Assembly: GCA_946886375.1 (NCBI GenBank)
Contig: CAMPIL010000111.1
Span: 1 to 9,918 of the forward strand
Source of the DNA: an uncultured Phycisphaerales bacterium
GTDB lineage: Bacteria; Planctomycetota; Phycisphaerae; Phycisphaerales; SM1A02
Reading direction: 5' to 3'
DNA length: 9,918 nt
Position numbers and translations under genes: made by a program. Shown here piece by piece: positions 5,750 through 9,918 of this stretch. Position 1 is the stretch's first letter, and the number at the start of each line of letters is the position of its first letter. The notes under the pieces are model-generated. The model had not been told where the DNA came from and made no database searches. It was given only the letters and a program-made list of their open reading frames with translations.

Positions 5750-7282
5750 ATGGGATTTCTTATGATGATTTCAACCCTCCTTCTGTGTGCGAACCTTCTT
5801 CTGGCAGCCCAACCGGCCGGGCAACCCGCCATCGTGATGGATGGCGGATTCGACGACTGGCGGGCTATTGCGCCCGCATTGGTTGATCCCTCCGATGCGC
5901 CCAATGCCGCGGTTGACTTCGGTGAGTTGCGAATCGCGCACGATGACCGCTTCGTGCACGTGCTCATCGACTTCGGCCGGAACGTCAACGTGCAGGGGCT
6001 TGATGGCCGCGGAATGATTCTGCTTGATGTGGATGGCGAACCGGACACGGGGCGCGATGAGTACGGCATGCCCGGCGTTGATGTGATCGTTGATCTGACG
6101 CCGCCTTCAACAAGATCGCCCGGCACGCCGGGCATGGGAATCGGTTTGCGTTCGACGACGTATGTGCCGCCGGCGACCCAGCCCGGACAGCGCACCGCTG
6201 AATTGAATCCTTATGACTTGGGCGTGGTTCACTCGCCCACGCATGCGGCACGCCGATTCGAGTTTCGTTTTAATCGCGGTGCGAAACTGCAAGCCACGCC
6301 GCCCGCGTTTCTTGGCGAACGGTTCAGCGCGAAACTCGTCTTTCTCGCGCCGGATGGATCGCTTGCGGATGAAACGGATGTCGTATCGCATGAGTTGCAA
6401 GCGGTTGCGCATTCTCAATCCGCTGTGGCAGAGCCGGCCGATGATCCGCTCGCCCGCGCCCCTGGCACGCAGTTGCGTGTGATGAGTTGGAACGTGCAGC
6501 GCGGCGCGATGCTGACTCAGCCGGCATCATTCGCTCGAACGGTCGCGGCGTTGCGGCCTGACCTCATTCTGCTGCAGGAACTTCCCGAGCGTCATTCCGC
6601 TGATGAGGTCCGGCAATTCCTGCAGCGGGCGATCCCGTTACCGCAGGGCGGTGCGTGGAACGTGATCTACGGATCGGGCGGCGGAGACTTGCGCTGCGCG
6701 GTGGCCTCGCCGCTTCCCCTGCGCGAGTTTGCTCCGCTGCGCAACTTGCCGCTGCCGAATCAGCCGGGAAAGACGGTGCGCGCAACCGGCGCGATCGTGA
6801 ACGCTCACGGCCGCTCGCTCTTGATGATTGCGGTGCACCTTCGCTGCTGCGGGCGCGCCAACGGTCCTGAAGATGTGCAGAGGCTTGCGGAAGCCCAGGC
6901 CATTCACGATGCGATCACGGCCGCGCAAGGCGAAGGCGGAATTGACGGCGTCTTCGTCGCGGGCGACTTCAACCTCGTCGGCTCGCGCGAGCCGGTGGAG
7001 ATCATGGCCGCGGGAGCAGACCTCGATCATTCCGCGCTCTCCATTGCCCCGGCCTTCCAGTTGGATGGCCGATCGAACGTCACCTGGGAAGACGCCAGCC
7101 AGCCGTTCTCGCCGGGCAGGCTGGATTTCATGCTGTACGCCGACTCGCGCCTGCGATTAACGGGTTCACTCGTTTTCGATTCGCGCGACCTTTCGTCGCG
7201 ATGGCGTGAGACTCACGGCGTACAGGAGGCCGACACCGCCGCGTCGGATCACCTGCCGCTGGTGGCGGACCTGGGCTGGTGA
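5750..7282 (+). CDS. Secreted endonuclease/exonuclease/phosphatase-family protein with N-terminal beta-sandwich-like region (510 aa)
   Basis: A predicted exported metal-dependent phosphoesterase; the substrate (nucleic acid, phospholipid or sugar phosphate) cannot be told. I chose the ATG at 5750 because it opens a signal peptide, MGFLMMISTLLLCANLLLAA, with cleavage probably near AAQPA (20-24). ATG at 5762 would do nearly as well, while the longer frame from 5597 overlaps the divergent gene and reads as non-protein. Residues about 25-225 begin IVMDGGFDDW and contain a DVDGEPDTG segment, like the DG-F-DW opening of CBM9/DOMON-like domains; I infer this only by pattern. The EEP domain spans about 240-510 and all hallmarks are visible: MSWNVQRG (245-252, N248), LILLQEL (272-278, E277), AVHLRCCG (361-368, H363), GDFNLVG (405-411, D406/N408), GRLDFMLY (456-463, D459) and SDHLPLVADL (499-508, D500/H501). 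The catalytic set is complete. Confidence 0.85.
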   Translation: MGFLMMISTLLLCANLLLAAQPAGQPAIVMDGGFDDWRAIAPALVDPSDAPNAAVDFGELRIAHDDRFVHVLIDFGRNVNVQGLDGRGMILLDVDGEPDTGRDEYGMPGVDVIVDLTPPSTRSPGTPGMGIGLRSTTYVPPATQPGQRTAELNPYDLGVVHSPTHAARRFEFRFNRGAKLQATPPAFLGERFSAKLVFLAPDGSLADETDVVSHELQAVAHSQSAVAEPADDPLARAPGTQLRVMSWNVQRGAMLTQPASFARTVAALRPDLILLQELPERHSADEVRQFLQRAIPLPQGGAWNVIYGSGGGDLRCAVASPLPLREFAPLRNLPLPNQPGKTVRATGAIVNAHGRSLLMIAVHLRCCGRANGPEDVQRLAEAQAIHDAITAAQGEGGIDGVFVAGDFNLVGSREPVEIMAAGADLDHSALSIAPAFQLDGRSNVTWEDASQPFSPGRLDFMLYADSRLRLTGSLVFDSRDLSSRWRETHGVQEADTAASDHLPLVADLGW

Positions 7283-7349
7283 AAATCGCATGCTGATTCA
7301 GAAGTTGGCCGCATCGCGTCGGGCACGGTCCGAGGTATGATGCTGGTCC

Positions 7350-7901
7350 ATGCAGTTCCGCATCCTCGAAACTCCGACGGGCCCGTTCGCGCTCATGGTG
7401 AATGATGGGCAGATCGCAACGAGTTGGATGACCGCTGCGCTTTCGCGCCGCCTGCGCTCGGCCCGTCCAAGCGCGCGATTGCTGCCTGATCTGGCTCGCC
7501 GGCTGGGCCTGTATTTTAAGGGGAAGCAAGTCGATTTCGACGACGTGCCGACGCCCGAGGGCAGCGAGTTTTTCCGGGGCTGCTGGGATGCATGCCGGCG
7601 GATTCCGCGCGGCCAGACGCGCAGTTACGCCCAACTCGCGGCGATGGCAGGCGGCAATGCGTCCGCGGCACGTGCGGCGGGGCAATCCATGCGGCGAAAT
7701 CCGCTGCCGGTCGTCGTTCCGTGTCACCGTGTCATTGCCACCGGCGGAAGCCTGCACGGGTTTGGCGGCAGTTGCGATTCCGCCAGCCGCGAACTGCACG
7801 TGAAATCCACGCTGCTGGCGATGGAAGGCGCGCTGAGCGCCACGCAGCGCCGTCCGCGCCGCAATGGCTCGCAGCGCGTGCTCGAATTCGCCGCCTCTTG
7901 A
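7350..7901 (+). CDS. ogt: Methylated-DNA--protein-cysteine S-methyltransferase, Ogt/MGMT type (183 aa)
   Basis: A suicide DNA-repair protein that moves the alkyl group from O6-alkylguanine (and O4-alkylthymine) to its own cysteine. The active site is PCHRVI (124-129) with the acceptor Cys at 125. Upstream lie FRGCWDACRRIPRGQTRSYAQLAAMAG (75-101, start of the winged-helix DNA-binding domain) and RAAGQSMRRNP (108-118), the Arg-finger/minor-groove region. GSLHGFGG (133-140) follows and forms the pocket. The N-terminal RNase-H-like part is short (about 1-65). A basic C-terminal tail of about 20 residues runs past the usual end. There is no Ada-like N-terminal transcription-factor domain, so constitutive Ogt is the better name. 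No convincing Shine-Dalgarno precedes the ATG. It follows the EEP gene by 67 bp and ends 25 bp before ugd, which suggests joint transcription with ugd without implying a shared pathway. Confidence 0.93.
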   Translation: MQFRILETPTGPFALMVNDGQIATSWMTAALSRRLRSARPSARLLPDLARRLGLYFKGKQVDFDDVPTPEGSEFFRGCWDACRRIPRGQTRSYAQLAAMAGGNASAARAAGQSMRRNPLPVVVPCHRVIATGGSLHGFGGSCDSASRELHVKSTLLAMEGALSATQRRPRRNGSQRVLEFAAS

Positions 7902-7926
7902 TTGAACTCCAAGGATTGCTCTCGCG

Positions 7927-9261
7927 ATGAAACTCACGATGGTTGGCACCGGGTATGTGGGGCTTGTGACAGGCGCGTGCCTTTCCAACACGGGCAATGA
8001 CGTCATCTGCCTCGATATCGATCAAAAGAAGATCGACATGCTCAAGCGCGGCGAGGTGCCGATCTACGAACCGGGCCTGCGCGATCTCATCGATCGCAAC
8101 GGCGCGGCGGGGCGCCTGGTCTTCACCACCGACAAGCACGTTGCGTACCGCTCCGCCGAGGTCATTTTCATCTGCGTGGGCACGCCTTCGGATGAAGACG
8201 GCTCCGCGGATGTGCGGCACGTGATGAAGGTGGCGGAGGAAATTGCCGAGGCGATCGAGGAACTCGGCCCAACCGCGCCGCCCAAACTTGTCGTCGTCAA
8301 GTCCACCGTTCCAGTAGGCACCTCGCACCAGGTGCGAGATGTGATCAAGTCGCGCACGCGGCACAAATTCTACATCGCCAACAATCCCGAATTTCTCAAG
8401 GAAGGCGCGGCGATCAGCGATTTCACCAAGCCCGACCGCGTGATCTGCGGCGTGGATGAGGACGCCGCGGGCAACCTGCTGCGCGACCTGTACGAGCCGT
8501 TCGTGCGCCAGGGCAATCCCATTTACATCATGGATGTGCGCTCATCGGAGATGGTGAAGTACGCATCCAACGCCATGCTCGCGTGCAAGATCAGTTTCAT
8601 CAACGAGATGGCGAATCTCTGCGAACTCTACGGCGCGGACATTCATTCCGTCCGCGAAGGCATGTGCTCGGATCATCGCATCGGCAAGCAGTTCCTCTAT
8701 CCGGGGTTGGGCTACGGCGGATCGTGTTTTCCCAAGGACACACTTGCCGTAGTGCGCATGGGCAAGGCCGCCGGCATGGAATGCTCGCTCAATGCCGCTG
8801 TGCACGAAGTGAATCAGACTCAACGCCAGCGATTCTGGTGCAAGATTGATCGTCACTTCGATGGCGATCTTCGCGGCAAAGCGCTGGCGTTCTGGGGCAT
8901 TGCCTTCAAGCCCGAGACCGATGACATCCGCGAAGCGCCGTCCATCACCCTCATGCAGTGCGCGCTGGACGCCGGCGCGATGGTGCGCGCCTACGACCCC
9001 GTCGCCGCGGTGCGGCTCAACGGCACCATGCCACAGGTCAAGACCTTGTCCAAGATGTACGAAGCGCTTGACGGTTGCGATGCGCTGGTGGTGTGCACGG
9101 AATGGAGCGAGTTCCGCCATCCCGATTTCCAGCAGATTGCCTCGCGGCTGAAGCAAAAAACGATTTTTGACGGCCGCAACATCTACCGCCGCAAGCAGAT
9201 GCAGGAGATGGGCTTCACGTATTACTCGGTCGGCCGCGCCCCCGTGCAGTCCGGCATGTGA
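7927..9261 (+). CDS. ugd: UDP-glucose 6-dehydrogenase (444 aa)
   Basis: Oxidises UDP-glucose to UDP-glucuronate in two NAD-dependent steps, supplying precursor for acidic exopolysaccharide, capsule or lipid-linked glycans. The NAD-binding Rossmann motif is at the very start, GTGYVGLVTG (7-16) with the acidic ribose-binding residue D30 in CLDID. VGTPSDEDG (84-92) and STVPVGT (126-132) are typical. NPEFLKEG (153-160), EMVKYASNAMLACKISFINE (208-227; K211, N215) and GYGGSCFPKD (262-271) with catalytic C267 complete the active site. The C-terminal UDP-binding domain carries WGIAFKPETDDIREAPS (323-339) and DGRNIYR (416-422). Length and motif spacing are normal for the bacterial single-domain enzymes. 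A weak AAGGA (7911-7915) lies eleven bases before the ATG. No glycosyltransferase is seen nearby, so which glycan it serves is unknown. Confidence 0.96.
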   Translation: MKLTMVGTGYVGLVTGACLSNTGNDVICLDIDQKKIDMLKRGEVPIYEPGLRDLIDRNGAAGRLVFTTDKHVAYRSAEVIFICVGTPSDEDGSADVRHVMKVAEEIAEAIEELGPTAPPKLVVVKSTVPVGTSHQVRDVIKSRTRHKFYIANNPEFLKEGAAISDFTKPDRVICGVDEDAAGNLLRDLYEPFVRQGNPIYIMDVRSSEMVKYASNAMLACKISFINEMANLCELYGADIHSVREGMCSDHRIGKQFLYPGLGYGGSCFPKDTLAVVRMGKAAGMECSLNAAVHEVNQTQRQRFWCKIDRHFDGDLRGKALAFWGIAFKPETDDIREAPSITLMQCALDAGAMVRAYDPVAAVRLNGTMPQVKTLSKMYEALDGCDALVVCTEWSEFRHPDFQQIASRLKQKTIFDGRNIYRRKQMQEMGFTYYSVGRAPVQSGM

Positions 9262-9264
9262 ATC

Positions 9265-9285
9265 AACCGCGCCGGCCCGGTTTCT
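9265..9285 (+). terminator. Weak hairpin with TTTCT just after ugd, possible terminator
   Basis: AACCG (9265-9269) pairs with CGGTT (9278-9282) around an 8-nt GC-rich loop, followed by T-C-T. It starts only four bases after the ugd stop. The stem is short and the T tract poor, so this is a suggestion. The palindrome at 9353-9374 is a stronger structure and could serve instead. Confidence 0.25.
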
Positions 9286-9352
9286 GCTGTGTGCGGACAG
9301 GTTCGTGGCGGTCTGCATGGCGTGGAGTGTCAGGGCTATGCTGCGAAAATGG

Positions 9353-9374
9353 GCAATCCTGCGCTAAGGATTGC
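9353..9374. promoter_or_regulatory. Perfect 8-bp inverted repeat, candidate operator or terminator stem
   Basis: GCAATCCT (9353-9360) and AGGATTGC (9367-9374) are exact inverted repeats separated by six bases (GCGCTA). The centre lies about 66 bp before the transcription start predicted from the promoter at 9395-9422, which is where activators that contact RNA polymerase from upstream often bind. No T-run follows on either strand, which argues against an intrinsic terminator. Confidence 0.5.
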
Positions 9375-9394
9375 ATATTGCGCGCATGGAACTA

Positions 9395-9422
9395 TTGACA
9401 GTCACCCCGTTTGGTGGATACT
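9395..9422 (+). promoter_or_regulatory. Sigma70-like promoter for the secreted protein at 9506
   Basis: TTGACA at 9395-9400 is a perfect -35 hexamer. Sixteen bases later comes GATACT (9417-9422), matching TATAAT at four of six positions. Transcription would start near 9429-9430 and leave a 5' leader of about 75 nt. It is the best promoter match I found in the window. Confidence 0.55.
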
Positions 9423-9493
9423 GGATGCAGACTAGTCACTGCCAGCGGGTGGTATGGCTGATGTCTGAATTGCGTTGTTCGTAGAAGAGAGAC

Positions 9494-9501
9494 GGAGAAG
9501 G
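9494..9501 (+). promoter_or_regulatory. Ribosome binding site GGAGAAGG deciding the start at 9506
   Basis: A purine-rich GGAGAAGG ends four bases before the ATG, with its GGAG core eight bases before it. It is one of the few clear Shine-Dalgarno sequences here and supports the start of the truncated final gene. Confidence 0.65.
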
Positions 9502-9505
9502 ATTC

Positions 9506-9918
9506 ATGCGCAAGACAATCGCTTTCGCTTTCATCGCCCCGTTTGTGATGTCGCTGTCCGCCCAGGCAAGCCTGATCGGACTGACTCTGCAGCCATACCC
9601 AGACATCGCATCCGCGTTCATCGACGTGACGTACAACGCCGGCACCGACCTTTTCAGCGCGTCGGGCTTTGCGCTCACGTTCAATGATGATGGGCTCAAT
9701 CCCAATATCAGCATCACCAACGGCTCGTTCAACCTCAACGCCACGGTCAACGGGTCTGGCGTCGCGACGGCCGGTTCGATCACCATCGGCGGCACAATTC
9801 CCGGCAACGGTTCGCCGCTGCTCACCGGAAACCTTGCTGGCGGAACGAACTTCGGCTTCCTCAACGCCGGCGGCGATCTCTTTGAGTTCCTGTTCACCGT
9901 CACAGGCGGGTCGCTGGC
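9506..9918 (+). CDS. Secreted beta-rich surface protein, planctomycete type, 3' end cut by the window
   Basis: The frame is open from ATG 9506 to the end of the window (137 codons so far, no stop). The N-terminus MRKTIAFAFIAPFVMSLSAQAS is a clear signal peptide: Arg-Lys, a hydrophobic core, then a cleavage site after AQA (20-22). The mature part is rich in Gly, Thr, Asn, Ser and Phe with alternating hydrophobic residues, and has no cysteine in the visible part, as in extracellular beta-sandwich proteins. Recognisable pieces are TLQPYPDIASAFIDVTYN (27-44) and GGDLFEFLFTVTGG (122-135), similar to planctomycete secreted proteins that I recall as often ending in a PEP-CTERM sorting tail. That tail would lie beyond the window, so anchoring is unproven. 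Its own promoter and ribosome binding site separate it from ugd. No enzymatic function is suggested. Confidence 0.8.
   Translation, partial: MRKTIAFAFIAPFVMSLSAQASLIGLTLQPYPDIASAFIDVTYNAGTDLFSASGFALTFNDDGLNPNISITNGSFNLNATVNGSGVATAGSITIGGTIPGNGSPLLTGNLAGGTNFGFLNAGGDLFEFLFTVTGGSL

Noticed and set aside
7283..7349. Separate promoter for ogt
   Set aside because: No -35/-10 pair or ribosome binding site at useful distance was found; GAGG at 7332-7335 is 14 bases from the ATG.
7128..8006. 292-codon minus-strand frame opposite ogt
   Set aside because: It is antisense to the well-supported ogt gene and to the ends of its neighbours, with no family-like motifs.
9436..9903. 155-codon minus-strand frame at the right edge
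   Set aside because: It is antisense to the secreted-protein gene, which has a signal peptide, ribosome binding site and promoter.

Overview
The window looks like chromosomal DNA of a GC-rich planctomycete, most likely a member of the Phycisphaerae. I infer this from family resemblances recalled without a search: a membrane protein with an N-terminal Cys4 zinc ribbon, a transposase-like protein with the N-terminal NDPRG signature common in planctomycetes, a secreted protein that resembles planctomycete cell-surface proteins, and a lysine-rich/helical/Ig-like hypothetical protein. Most starts lack a clear Shine-Dalgarno sequence.

Left half (35-5672), all on the minus strand. Reading in the direction of transcription, the order is: zinc-ribbon multi-pass membrane protein (5672-4398); glyA, serine hydroxymethyltransferase (4317-3001); a Y1/REP-associated transposase-like gene (2950-2330); an AT-richer gene of unknown function (2265-1537); a 530-bp non-coding stretch holding a stem-loop and a striking 20-bp tandem array; and a 323-aa hypothetical protein (1006-35). 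The transposase-like gene sits between two 30-bp sequences that match at 29 of 30 positions. One is the actual 3' end of glyA including its stop codon, and the other is a displaced copy just past the transposase stop. This looks like a small insertion or duplication at the glyA 3' end.

Right half (5750-9918), all on the plus strand. It runs: a secreted protein with an N-terminal beta-sandwich-like region and a C-terminal endonuclease/exonuclease/phosphatase (EEP) domain; an O6-alkylguanine-DNA alkyltransferase (ogt-like); UDP-glucose 6-dehydrogenase (ugd); then, behind a perfect 8-bp inverted repeat and a sigma70-like promoter, the start of a secreted protein cut by the window edge. The two halves diverge from a 77-bp intergenic region at 5673-5749. 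ogt and ugd are only 25 bp apart and may be co-transcribed, but there is no obvious shared pathway.

I do not see a clear multi-gene novel system. The parts that merit a second look are the glyA-tail duplication around the transposase gene, the 20-bp array at 1341-1540, the AT-rich orphan gene between them, and the palindrome upstream of the last gene.
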